Shown one piece after another: positions 8,262 through 16,129 of a stretch of 52,178 nucleotides of DNA (the first letter of the stretch is position 1; the number at the start of each line of letters is the position of its first letter). The notes beneath the pieces are model-generated. The model worked only from the letters and a program-made list of their open reading frames with translations. It was not told the origin of the DNA and did no database searches. The DNA lies in assembly GCA_022800525.1 (NCBI GenBank), contig JAAWQM010000015.1, positions 1-52,178 on the forward strand, in the 5' to 3' direction. Both the position numbers and the translations under genes were made by a program. The stretch comes from Oscillospiraceae bacterium (GTDB taxonomy: Bacteria > Bacillota > Clostridia > Oscillospirales > Oscillospiraceae).

Positions 8262-8547
8262 CGAACTTTTTATAAGTCAAATGCGTGGAAGGCGTTAAGC
8301 CAATTTGAGTCCCTTTCAGAGAACCGGCGGTGGGTGCGAGCCGGGGAGGGTCATGTTGGCGGCTGGCGCCGGAGCGGGACGCCCCAAAGAGATTTCCGGT
8401 AGGGCGTCACGGGTTTGCCTCCGTTATCCGGGCAGGGACTTGTTGGAGTCCTGAGAGCGCGCGTCCTGCGGGACGTGAAGCCGGGTGGTACCGCGGTAAG
8501 AGATTATCGTCCCGGGAGCAGAGCTCTGCTCCCGGGATTTTTATTTT
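8262..8547 (+). promoter_or_regulatory. T-box leader, specifier read as CUG (leucine)
   Basis: A tRNA-sensing leader that lets transcription continue when the cognate tRNA is uncharged. The T-box sequence GGGTGGTACCGCGG is at 8483-8496. Stem I shows CAGAGA at 8317-8322, a CCGGC/GCCGG distal stem capped by GGTG, lower pairings GCCAA/TTGGC (8299-8303 with 8356-8360) and GGCG/CGCC (8291-8294 with 8367-8370), then the conserved GGAGC (8371-8375) and GTTAT (8423-8427). The 3' side of the specifier loop is 8361-8366; by analogy with glyQS, the triplet one base before the lower stem is CTG at 8363-8365. A further hairpin (CAGGGACT/AGTCCTG) spans 8433-8452. Class and location are secure; the specifier is a hand alignment. 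Confidence 0.88.
8511..8547 (+). terminator. T-box terminator hairpin
   Basis: CCCGGGAGCAGA pairs with its complement within 8511-8536 and is followed by TTTTTATTTT. It is the alternative structure to the antiterminator formed by the T-box sequence. Confidence 0.88.
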
Positions 8548-8602
8548 GCCCTGGACAGAGTCAAAAAACCACGACATAACAGCAAAAAGGAGACCAAAAG
8601 TC

Positions 8603-10006
8603 ATGAAAACCATTCAAATTTCCGACGTGACCCTGCGCAAAGCGGAGGCCGCTTCTCTCAGCTTCAAGGAGCGGGTGGAGATTGCCCGGACCCTGGACCG
8701 CCTGGGCGTGGACGAAATTGAGCTGCCCGTCCTCCGGGACAACAAGGCCGGTGCGCTCAGCAACAAAACCATTGCCTCCGCAGTCTCCGCCGCGCGGCTG
8801 TCCGCCGCCGTGGGGCTCACGGAGGAGAGCGTGGAGCAGACCTGGGAGAGTGTAAAGAGCGCCCGCAAGCCCGTCCTCCACATCATGCTTCCCACCTCCT
8901 CCGTGCAGATGGAGTACATGTGCCACCAAAAGGCCCCCGCCATTCTGGAGCTGGCGAAGGCGCTGATTGCCAAGGCCCGGTATTATACGGAGCACGTGGC
9001 CTTTTCCGCACTGGACGCCACCCGCGCCGAGCCGGAGTTTCTCTGCCAGGTTATTGCCGCCGTGCTGGAGGCGGGCGCAGAGACGGTGACGCTGTGCGAC
9101 TCCGCCGGCATCATGACGCCGGACGAATGCGGGCGGTTTATCCGGGAGGTCCGGGAGAAGGCGCCCGCGCTGGAAAAGGCGCGGCTTGGCGTGGAGCTGT
9201 ACGACGGCATGAAAATGGCCGCCGCCTGCGCCGCCGCGGCGGTGGACGCGGGCGCGGAGATTGTCAAGGCGTCCATCACGCCGCTGGATGTTCCGTCCAC
9301 GCTGGACATTGCGGCGTACCTCTCCGTCAGAGGGGAGGGGAAGGGCCTGCGCTGGAGCCTGCGGACCACGGAACTGACCCGCGCGGCGGGGCAGCTGCAA
9401 TGGCTGATGCAGACCCAGCGCAGCGGCGGCTCGCCCTTCGACAGCGGCGTGGACGATGGCGGTGCGAGCATCTGCCTCACCGCCGGGGACAGCATCGAGG
9501 AGATGGTGAAGGTGGTGCGCCACCTGGGGTATGACCTCAGTGAGGAGGACAACGCGAAGATTTATGAATCCTTCCAGCGGATTGCAGCGAAGAAGCATTT
9601 TGTCAGCGCGCGTGAGCTGGACGCCATCGTAGCGAGTACGGCAATGCAGGTACCGTCCACGTACCGGATCGTGAATTATGTCATCACCTGCGGCAACATG
9701 ACCTCCGCCATGGCCAGCCTGACGCTGGAGAAGGACGGGGAGAAGCAGCAAGGGGTCTGCGCGGGCGACGGGCCAATTGACGCGGCGTTTCTGGCGATTG
9801 AGCAGATTATTGGGCATCATTATGAGCTGGCGGATTATCAGATTCAGACGGTGACGGAAGGGCGCGAGGCGATGGGGTCCGCGCTGGTGAAGCTGCGTTC
9901 CAACGGGAAGCTGTATTCCGGCAACGGGATTTCGACTGACGTGATCGGGGCCAGCATCCGGGCATATATCAGTGCGCTGAACAAGATTGTTTATGAGGAC
10001 AACTGA
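8603..10006 (+). CDS. LeuA/isopropylmalate-synthase homologue lacking catalytic metal ligands
   Basis: A 467-aa protein with an HMGL-like TIM barrel (about residues 3-270), a linker, and a C-terminal LeuA allosteric domain (about 350-467, with GDGPIDAAFLAIEQI and STDVIGASIRAYISALN). In isopropylmalate and homocitrate synthases the barrel starts DTTLRDGEQ and carries an HxHDD motif; Asp and both His bind the catalytic metal. Here the first motif is DVTLRKAEA (Lys13 for Asp) and the second is VELYDG (Glu198, Tyr200). The FAHSSGIHQDG region is GSPFDSGVDDGG, with no His. Normal condensation chemistry looks impossible, while the leucine-binding module is kept and a leucine T-box controls expression. 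A leucine-responsive pseudoenzyme or a changed reaction are both possible. Start ATG follows AAAAGGAG. Confidence 0.8.
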   Translation: MKTIQISDVTLRKAEAASLSFKERVEIARTLDRLGVDEIELPVLRDNKAGALSNKTIASAVSAARLSAAVGLTEESVEQTWESVKSARKPVLHIMLPTSSVQMEYMCHQKAPAILELAKALIAKARYYTEHVAFSALDATRAEPEFLCQVIAAVLEAGAETVTLCDSAGIMTPDECGRFIREVREKAPALEKARLGVELYDGMKMAAACAAAAVDAGAEIVKASITPLDVPSTLDIAAYLSVRGEGKGLRWSLRTTELTRAAGQLQWLMQTQRSGGSPFDSGVDDGGASICLTAGDSIEEMVKVVRHLGYDLSEEDNAKIYESFQRIAAKKHFVSARELDAIVASTAMQVPSTYRIVNYVITCGNMTSAMASLTLEKDGEKQQGVCAGDGPIDAAFLAIEQIIGHHYELADYQIQTVTEGREAMGSALVKLRSNGKLYSGNGISTDVIGASIRAYISALNKIVYEDN

Positions 10007-10504
10007 GCTGCGTTTACAATCGTTTGATGGTATCTTGCAGCAGAATTTTGCTGCGCCGGCGGATGAGGTCCGGCCCTATGGGGGCAATAATCCTTAGCGC
10101 GAAGCAGTCCTTCGGTTAGCGGGCGCACATTGCGCGCCCCTGCACGGATGCATCGTACAGAAGCATCCAGCGACAGAACGCCCCCTGTTGCAGGCTCTGT
10201 CCCTTTAACAGGGCGTCAGCCGGAGTTGGTGTATTGCCCGGCCACTAGATCAGATGCCCGAAGGACCATTCGTTCACGGGGCAGCGCAGCTCTTCACTTC
10301 CACCCAGGGTTCGAAAATCCCCCGCCGAGGTCATGCCGGAGGCATCACCGAGAAGGAGTCCAGAACCATAGGTTCTGGTGTGTTTTTGGTTACTTTTGTC
10401 ACAAGGCAAAAGTAACCGCAGGTCCGGGCTGCGCAAGCCCGGGGCATCGTGCAGAAACAACAACCCCTGCCGCGCGGAGCGCGGCAAAGAAAGAGGTATC
10501 GACA
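10007..10504 (+). other. Intergenic region with hairpin-forming repeats
   Basis: No convincing gene. It holds a GCAGCAG/GCTGC hairpin at about 10038 that may end the LeuA-like transcript, a GCGCACATTGCGCGCCCCTGC element near 10124 shared with the gap at 33784, and a perfect 11-bp hairpin (10388-10398 with 10407-10417). Although the frame of the next gene is open from 10130, this part lacks protein-like composition and an internal start. Confidence 0.5.
10388..10417 (+). repeat. GGTTACTTTTG stem-loop
   Basis: Perfect 11-bp inverted repeat with an 8-nt loop. The hairpin at 15734-15759 in another gap has a related design (GTTCTTTTCC with its complement, followed by AAAAGTACC), suggesting a family of dispersed hairpin elements. 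Confidence 0.5.
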
Positions 10505-12973
10505 ATGAAGCTATCATTCAGTATAAAGTATTGGAACCAAATGGACTGGTCCCGATCCTGCCAGTCCGCCGCGGACGCAAACCTCCACGGTGTGGAGATT
10601 GACAGTGTAAAGAACCCTGTGTTAGCGGTCCGCAGCAGCCCGGTCAATCCGGAAATGGCCGCAGCGGCCCGCCGCCAGCTGGCGGCAAAGGACCTGACGG
10701 TCCCCTGCGTGGGGACCGCCGCCGACCTGATGGATGAGGCGGCGGACGACGAAATCCCCGCCGCCATTGAGACGGCGGCGAACCTGCTGGTACCCTATGT
10801 GGCGCTGCATACGGTGTGCAATGACGGACAGGCCGTTACCGGCCGCCTGACGGCCTTCACCGCTATAGCGGAAAAGGCCGGCGTCACCCTCCTGCTGGAG
10901 AGCATCGGCTCCATGGCCGATACGAAACGGCTGGTGGAGGTGCTGGATTACTTTGCCTGCGACCATCTGGCCGCCTGCTGGAACACCCACAGCACCTGCC
11001 TGATGCAGCATGAGACCCCTGAGCAGACCATCACCAACCTGGGGGCCTACGTCCGCCATGTGCGCATCACCGACGGCGGGGCCATGGGCAACCCAGAACT
11101 GGTGGGCGAGGGCGCGATGCCCATGCGGGACCTGATGAACGCCCTGCGCAGCGTCAACTACGACGGCTTTGTCTCCCTGCTGTGGGACCCCGCCTGGGTG
11201 GAGGGGCTGGACGACGCGGATATGATCCTCACCCACTACGCCGTCTATATGTCCCGCTTTGAGCGGGAGGGCAACAGGAGCCATCTCTACTACAACACCG
11301 CCGGTACCGGCCAGTATGTGTGGAAAAAGGACATCGTCATCGACTACACCTTCCCCCAGGTGCTGGACAGGATGGTGGAGGAATTCCCGGACCAGTACGC
11401 CTTCAAGTATACTACCCTGGACTATACCCGCACCTACAGCCAGTTCCGGGACGACGTGGACCAGTTCGCCCGGTCCCTCATCGCCCTGGGCGTGAAGCCC
11501 GGCGACAAGGTAGCTGTCTGGGCCACCAACGTTCCCGCGTGGTTCATCACCTTCTGGGCCGCCACCAAAATCGGCGCGGTGCTGGTGACGGTGAACACCG
11601 CCTATAAAATCCATGAGGCGGAGTACCTCCTGCGCCAGTCCGACACCCACACCCTGGTCATGATTGACAGCTACCGGGACAGCAATTACGCCGGGATCAT
11701 CGCGGAGCTGTGCCCCGAGCTGGCTTCCGCCCAGCCGGGCGAACCCCTGCACTGCAAGAAGCTGCCCTTCCTGCGCAACGTCATCACCGTGGGCTACCAG
11801 CAGGCCGGGTGCCTGACCTGGGGGGACGCGCTGGCCCTGGCGGGAAAGACCTCGCCCCAGGAGGTCCGCCGCCGCGCCGCCGCCGTGCGGCCCCACGATG
11901 TGGCGAACATGCAGTACACCTCCGGCACCACCGGGTTCCCCAAGGGTGTCATGCTGACCCACTACAACGTGGTGAACAATGGCAAGTATATCGGCGACCA
12001 CATGGACCTGTCCACCGCCGACCGGATGATGATTCAGGTGCCTATGTTCCATTGCTTCGGCATGGTGCTGTCCATGACCGCCTCCATGACCCACGGAACC
12101 ACCATGTGCCCACTGCCCTACTTCTCCCCCAAGCCCGCCCTGGCCTGCATCAACCAGGAACGGATTACCACCTTCAACGGCGTGCCCACCATGTTCATCG
12201 CCATGATGAACCACCCGGACTTCGCCTCCACCGACTTCTCCTGCATCCGCACGGGCATCATGGCCGGGGCCAACTGCCCGCCGGACCTGATGCGCAAAGC
12301 GGCGGACATCATGAACATGAAGCAGATCATCTCCGTGTTCGGCCAGACCGAGTCCTCCCCCGGCTGCACCATGAGCAGCTTCGACGATCCTCTGGACGTG
12401 CGCACGGAGACCGTGGGCAGCCGCTTCGCCAACGTGGAGTGCAAGATTGTGGACCCCAACACCGGGGAGGAATGCCCCATTGGCGTCAGCGGCGAGTTTG
12501 TGGCCCGGGGCTACAACATCATGAAGGGCTACTATAAGATGCCCAAGGCCACCACTGAGGCCATCGACGCGGAGGGCTGGCTGCACTTCGGCGACCTGTG
12601 CTGTGAGGACGAAAACGGCAACTTCAAGGTCACCGGGCGTTTGAAGGACATGATTATCCGGGGCGGCGAGAACATCTATCCACGGGAGATCGAGGAGTTC
12701 CTGTATACCCACCCCAAGGTCAAGGACGTCCAGGTCATCGGCGTACCAGACGAGCAGTATGGCGAGGAGATCATGGCCTGCATTATCCTCAAGGAGGGGG
12801 AGACCTCCTCCGTGGAGGAGATCAGGGAGTTTGTGCTGTCCCACATGGCCAAGCACAAGGTACCCCGGTATATTGACTTCGTAGATGCCTTCCCCATGAA
12901 CGCGGCGGGGAAAATCCTCAAGTACAAGATGCGGGAAGAGGCCGAGGCGAAGCTGGGCTTGAAACGGAAATAG
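10505..12973 (+). CDS. Fusion: sugar-isomerase-type TIM barrel + acyl-CoA synthetase
   Basis: An 822-aa two-part protein. Residues 1-255 resemble sugar phosphate isomerase/epimerase (xylose-isomerase-like, AP endonuclease 2 fold): MKLSFSIKYWNQMDWSRSC, GVTLLLESIGS, AACWNTHSTCLMQ, VRHVRITDGG and DGFVSLLWDPAW. Residues from about 257 are a complete AMP-dependent acyl-CoA synthetase: P-loop YTSGTTGFPKGVMLTH near 471, GQTESSPG, GWLHFGDL, GRLKDMIIRGGENIYP near 712, and the catalytic Lys in NAAGKILKYKMRE near 803. The synthetase activates a carboxylic acid through an acyl-AMP; the substrate is unknown. ATG 10505 follows GAAAGAGGT; longer in-frame starts enter non-coding-looking sequence. No stop or frameshift separates the two parts. 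It follows the LeuA-like gene by 498 bp. Confidence 0.88.
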   Translation: MKLSFSIKYWNQMDWSRSCQSAADANLHGVEIDSVKNPVLAVRSSPVNPEMAAAARRQLAAKDLTVPCVGTAADLMDEAADDEIPAAIETAANLLVPYVALHTVCNDGQAVTGRLTAFTAIAEKAGVTLLLESIGSMADTKRLVEVLDYFACDHLAACWNTHSTCLMQHETPEQTITNLGAYVRHVRITDGGAMGNPELVGEGAMPMRDLMNALRSVNYDGFVSLLWDPAWVEGLDDADMILTHYAVYMSRFEREGNRSHLYYNTAGTGQYVWKKDIVIDYTFPQVLDRMVEEFPDQYAFKYTTLDYTRTYSQFRDDVDQFARSLIALGVKPGDKVAVWATNVPAWFITFWAATKIGAVLVTVNTAYKIHEAEYLLRQSDTHTLVMIDSYRDSNYAGIIAELCPELASAQPGEPLHCKKLPFLRNVITVGYQQAGCLTWGDALALAGKTSPQEVRRRAAAVRPHDVANMQYTSGTTGFPKGVMLTHYNVVNNGKYIGDHMDLSTADRMMIQVPMFHCFGMVLSMTASMTHGTTMCPLPYFSPKPALACINQERITTFNGVPTMFIAMMNHPDFASTDFSCIRTGIMAGANCPPDLMRKAADIMNMKQIISVFGQTESSPGCTMSSFDDPLDVRTETVGSRFANVECKIVDPNTGEECPIGVSGEFVARGYNIMKGYYKMPKATTEAIDAEGWLHFGDLCCEDENGNFKVTGRLKDMIIRGGENIYPREIEEFLYTHPKVKDVQVIGVPDEQYGEEIMACIILKEGETSSVEEIREFVLSHMAKHKVPRYIDFVDAFPMNAAGKILKYKMREEAEAKLGLKRK

Positions 12974-12980
12974 CGCAACG

Positions 12981-13012
12981 AATACCACCGGCTATGCCCG
13001 GTGGTATTTTTC
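12981..13012 (+). terminator. Intrinsic terminator after the fusion gene
   Basis: AATACCACCGG pairs with CCGGTGGTATT and is followed by TTT, beginning 8 nt after the stop codon. Confidence 0.85.
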
Positions 13013-13072
13013 ATCACAATATAAAATCGCCCGAACGGCACAGCGCATTCGGGCGTCAAATCAAACGTATTG

Positions 13073-13095
13073 TTTCCGAATTTTGTATTCGGAAA
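13073..13095 (+). repeat. TTTCCGAAT palindrome
   Basis: Perfect 9-bp arms (13073-13081 and 13087-13095) with a 5-nt loop. A longer version of the same palindrome lies at 43649-43685. A CGCCCGAA/TTCGGGCG hairpin just upstream (13028-13055) may serve the minus-strand gene that ends at 13132. Confidence 0.55.
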
Positions 13096-13131
13096 TAATA
13101 TAAGCGGTTATGCTGTTATCGGGCGCTTCTA

Positions 13132-13536
13132 TCAGATTTCTTTTCCGTTCATCGCGCAAAACAGAATGAAGCGTATCACAGACAATGCGAATATCATTCC
13201 AACAAGCGCATAGCCTGCTATTCTTCCGTCCATGAATGCGACGGCAGACGCAAAAGCAATGATAATAACAGCGGCTGCCAAAATCTTGAATGCGATTGCA
13301 TCCGCTCTGCGGAGACTCCGGATTGCCCGTTCATCTTTTTCCTGTTTCCCATATCTGTAAATACGGCTTGCCCGTATTGCAAAAAATATGATGGTAAAGG
13401 TGATGACCACACCCTGGATTGCCGTATAGAAATCGTGCCAGTCCCGTCTTGCCCACATCCAGTAATAACAGGCGATGAGTCCCGCATAAATAATTTTTGT
13501 TCCTACCATTTCCTTTAAGGTGACTCTCTGCTTCAT
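13132..13536 (-). CDS. Small membrane protein of unknown function (134 aa)
   Basis: The product starts MKQRVTLKEMVGTKIIYAG and has four hydrophobic segments at about residues 14-30, 40-57, 85-103 and 108-128. A charged cytoplasmic stretch (RYGKQEKDERAIRSLRRADA) lies between the second and third. This plan recalls the DUF2178-like membrane proteins often found near small regulators, but the match is loose. The ATG at 13536 follows GGAGG at 8 nt. It is lower in GC than its neighbours and surrounded by repeats, which may mark recent insertion. Function unknown. Confidence 0.65.
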   Translation of the reverse strand: MKQRVTLKEMVGTKIIYAGLIACYYWMWARRDWHDFYTAIQGVVITFTIIFFAIRASRIYRYGKQEKDERAIRSLRRADAIAFKILAAAVIIIAFASAVAFMDGRIAGYALVGMIFALSVIRFILFCAMNGKEI

Positions 13537-13724
13537 GCTCCATCCTCCATGTGATATGTTTTTATCTGTTTGGCATTGCTTTTCTCCACGCGGCTTGACG
13601 GACATCCGTCATTACAGGCAGCAATATACCATATCAGAGAGGACAAATGGTCTCTATTTCCTGAATCGGCAGAAATTCTTCCTAAATGGCAGAGGAATTC
13701 GCACTGTCCCATATGATCCGGAGT

Positions 13725-13760
13725 AAGGCGCCCCGGTATATCGAATTCGTGGACGCCTTT
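13725..13760 (+). pseudogene. Relic of an acyl-CoA synthetase C-terminus
   Basis: The 36 bases read KAPRYIEFVDAF, against KVPRYIDFVDAF in the fusion protein at 12857-12892. Most differences are at third codon positions, so this is diverged coding sequence of a paralogue rather than a recent copy. Nothing else of that gene remains. Confidence 0.55.
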
Positions 13761-13801
13761 ATATTCGATTTAAGCCATTTTGCTCGCCCCTGGCGGGGCA
13801 A
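13761..13801 (+). repeat. Dispersed repeat, copy 1 (GCCATTTTGC...CCTGGCGGGGCAA)
   Basis: The segment matches, with small gaps, the reverse complement of 43610-43657; both contain GCCATTTTGC followed by GCCCCTGGCGGGGCAA. At both sites a TTTCCGAAT-type palindrome is nearby, so they may be parts of one mobile or dispersed element. Confidence 0.55.
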
Positions 13802-13819
13802 TTAAAGGAGGAGCTGGTA

Positions 13820-13984
13820 ATGAGCATTCTGGCTGAACTGCACAAGTGGAAGCAGGCCCATATTGAATCCGCATCCCCTCACGCCAGGGTAAGCCCCACC
13901 GGGCAGTGGTCGCTGCCCATGATCTCCGGGAAGATATCCGCCCCCGTCAGCCGCTCCCGCAGCCGCCGGGAGAGAATGAAGTAG
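13820..13984 (+). pseudogene. Truncated ORF: gene start running into antisense xth
   Basis: ATG 13820 sits 7 nt after AAAGGAGGA and begins MSILAELHKWKQAHIESASP, which looks like a real N-terminus. After about 22 codons the frame enters the 3' end of xth on the opposite strand and stops at 13984. The rest of the original gene seems to have been lost when the xth segment was joined here. Family not recognised. Confidence 0.4.
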
Positions 13985-14631
13985 TCAATCCGCCACCCAG
14001 CGTTGTTGGCCCGGGCGTTGAACTGATAGCTCCACCAGCTGTAGGCTCCGGTTCTGTCCGGGTACAGCTCCCGGAAGCTGTCGATGAACCCGGCCTCCAG
14101 CAGCTCGGTCATCTTGCCCCTCTCCTGGTCGGAAAATCCGGCGTTGCCCCGGTTGGGGCCGGGGTTCTTCAGGTCGATCTCCTCGTGGGCCACGTTCAGA
14201 TCCCCGCAGTAGACCACCGGCTTTTTCCGGTCCAGCTCACACAGATAGGCCCGCAAATCGTCCTCCCAGATCATCCGGTAGTCGATGCGCTCCAGTCCGC
14301 GCTTGGCGTTGGGGGTGTAGCAGCAAACCAGATAGAAGTCCTCATATTCCGCCGTGATGACCCGGCCCTCATGGCGGTGGATGTCATCGCCGAAGCCGTA
14401 AGTCACCGCCAGCGGCTCCATGCGGGTGAGGATGGCCGTGCCGGAATAGCCTTTTTTGTCGGCATAGTTCCAGTACATATGGTACCCCGTCATTTCCAGC
14501 TCCACCTGACCCTCCTGAATCTTGGTTTCCTGAAGGCAGTAGACGTCCGCGTCCAGCGCGGCGCAGGACGCCATGAAGTCCTTCTTCAGACAGGCCCGCA
14601 GGCCGTTCACGTTCCATGAGATCAGACGCAT
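13879..14631 (-). CDS. xth: Exodeoxyribonuclease III (AP endonuclease)
   Basis: DNA repair enzyme that cuts at abasic sites and trims 3' ends; member of the Mg-dependent exonuclease/endonuclease/phosphatase fold. The 250-aa product starts MRLISWNVNGLRA and shows the catalytic motifs LQETKIQ (metal-binding Glu), YTPNAKRGLERIDYR, CGDLNVAHEEIDLKNP (Asp/Asn pair), WRIDYF and the closing GSDHCPVGLTL with the catalytic His. The ATG at 14631 follows AAGGAGGGA. It starts 16 bp after yhaM on the same strand, so the two are probably cotranscribed, joining DNA and RNA 3'-end nucleases in one unit. Confidence 0.95.
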   Translation of the reverse strand: MRLISWNVNGLRACLKKDFMASCAALDADVYCLQETKIQEGQVELEMTGYHMYWNYADKKGYSGTAILTRMEPLAVTYGFGDDIHRHEGRVITAEYEDFYLVCCYTPNAKRGLERIDYRMIWEDDLRAYLCELDRKKPVVYCGDLNVAHEEIDLKNPGPNRGNAGFSDQERGKMTELLEAGFIDSFRELYPDRTGAYSWWSYQFNARANNAGWRIDYFILSRRLRERLTGADIFPEIMGSDHCPVGLTLA

Positions 14632-14647
14632 GACCGTTCCCTCCTTC

Positions 14648-15595
14648 TTATTTGTGTCGGAAAATCTTCTTGTCCAGGGCGAACACACGCTTGCTGAACC
14701 GTCCGGTCTCCGTCTCCTCCAGGGCTTCCCTGTAAATCTCCATCCGGCTGTCCACCAGATCGATCAGGCTGAGCAGCTCGGCCTCGGCGCACATGGGCCG
14801 CACGGCGGCGCCGAACTCCGGTTCCCCGTGGTGGGAGAGGAGCATGTGCTGGAGCAGCAGGGATTTCTCCTCCGCCACTCCCAGCTCCCTGGCGGCCTCC
14901 GCCACGGCCTGCGCGCCCATGACCAGATGGCCCAGCAGCTCTCCGGGCACAGAGTATTCCGTCACCAGTCCAAGGGGAGATGTAACAAATTCGCGGCATT
15001 TTGCCACGTCATGAAGAATGGTCCCCGCCAGCAGCAGGTCCCGGTCCACGATATCGCCGTAAAGCCCCGCCAGGTATTCCGCTGTGCGGGCCATGTAGAG
15101 GGTGTGCATCAGCAGTCCGTTCAGAAAGCTGTGGTGCATACTTTTTCCGCCGGGCAGCATCTGGAACCGCTCGCCGTTCTGCTCCAGCAGCTTCCGGCAC
15201 ACCGCCCTGTAGTCTGAATCCCGGATGCTCTCCGCCAGCTCCAGAAGCTCCTCCCAGCCTGCGGCGGCATCGATGGGCGCGGCGGGCACCAGCTCGCTCA
15301 GGTCATAGCTGTCATTTTCCTGGGCGCGGCGGATGCGGGTGACGATGAGCTGCAGCGTCCCCCGGTATTCGGAGACGCTGCCCCGGAGCTTGACCACGCT
15401 GCCCTCGTCCTGGCCGCCGAGGGGGCCGGCGTAGTCCCAGATCTTGATGTCAATCACGCCGCTGCGGTCCGCCACAGCCCCCGCCAGGAAAGGCTTGCCG
15501 CTGTTGGAGGTCTTGCTCTGCGCGGTCTTGAGAACGTAGTAGCCTTCCAGCTCGTCGCCGGCCTCCATGTCGGCGATCCATTTATTGCATTCCAT
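14648..15595 (-). CDS. yhaM: YhaM-type 3'-5' exoribonuclease
   Basis: Predicted RNA 3'-end processing enzyme of Firmicutes. The 315-aa protein has an N-terminal OB-fold (about residues 15-95, with IDIKIWDYAG and VVKLRGSVSEYRGTLQL) and a C-terminal HD domain (about 150-300): HHSFLNGLLMHTLYMAR, AGTILHDVAK with the HD pair, and LLSHHGEPEFG. Order, length and motifs are those of YhaM/CBF1. It is the first gene of a yhaM-xth pair. The start ATG at 15595 follows TTAAGGAG. Confidence 0.92.
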   Translation of the reverse strand: MECNKWIADMEAGDELEGYYVLKTAQSKTSNSGKPFLAGAVADRSGVIDIKIWDYAGPLGGQDEGSVVKLRGSVSEYRGTLQLIVTRIRRAQENDSYDLSELVPAAPIDAAAGWEELLELAESIRDSDYRAVCRKLLEQNGERFQMLPGGKSMHHSFLNGLLMHTLYMARTAEYLAGLYGDIVDRDLLLAGTILHDVAKCREFVTSPLGLVTEYSVPGELLGHLVMGAQAVAEAARELGVAEEKSLLLQHMLLSHHGEPEFGAAVRPMCAEAELLSLIDLVDSRMEIYREALEETETGRFSKRVFALDKKIFRHK

Positions 15596-16094
15596 AGTTA
15601 TGCTCCTTAACTGTTTTTTCTATGGACATAGTATAGCATATGAAGGTACTCCCTGTCGAGGGATATTTTGAGCCCAGTTTCCCCTGCCGGGAATTGGGCC
15701 CCGGGCTGCCCGCCTGCGGGCGGGGACGGGGGCGTTCTTTTCCCTTGTAGGAAAAGAACCAAAAGTACCCTCAAGGGGCGGCCCCCTTGAGAATCCCCTG
15801 AATGTTGGGGTTTTGTTTGCCCTCCGGCGATACCCTGGTTGGTTCTGCTTCAATCCCTTCGTTGGTGCGCCGGTCTTCTGCGTCTACCCACGTGTTCTAT
15901 TGGCGGCGGGTCGCTGCGGCGCCGCTTCTGGGCAGTGGTGCGCCAGCGCCACTGCCGGGCCGGTCGTTGGAAGAAGGGCAATGATGGCCCCCATGCGAAC
16001 CACCGCCAGACATGCACCCGCAGGGGCGGATATCATCGGCCCGCTTCCACTGACCCCCGCCGCAAAGAAAGAAGCAAAATACGAAAATTTCCTA
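15596..16094 (+). other. Gene-free, repeat-rich intergenic region
   Basis: About 500 bp with no convincing gene. It contains a 10-bp hairpin GTTCTTTTCC/GGAAAAGAAC (15734-15759), a CTCAAGGGG/CCCCTTGAG hairpin (15770-15791), and a GCAGGGGCGGATATCATC piece near 16020 related to the palindromes at 37219 and 41386. Frames in this stretch are open because of high GC but have no start signals or protein-like composition. Confidence 0.5.
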
Positions 16095-16123
16095 TTGCCG
16101 AATCGCCTCGATTGTGGTATGAT
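16095..16123 (+). promoter_or_regulatory. Promoter upstream of the proC leader
   Basis: TTGCCG (16095-16100), 17-bp spacer, TATGAT (16118-16123). The predicted start near 16130 leaves about 290 nt of untranslated leader before proC, unusually long for a housekeeping gene. Confidence 0.65.
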
Positions 16124-16129
16124 ACTCAC

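Noticed and set aside
8347-8356. GTC (Val) or ATG (Met) as T-box specifier
   Set aside because: These triplets lie in an internal loop above the specifier loop; alignment to the conserved GGAGC and to the glyQS Stem I places the specifier at 8363-8365 (CTG).
10130-10504. N-terminal extension of the barrel-ligase fusion
   Set aside because: The frame is open, but the sequence is repeat-like, lacks a ribosome binding site at upstream ATGs and does not resemble the barrel family; ATG 10505 has a good signal.
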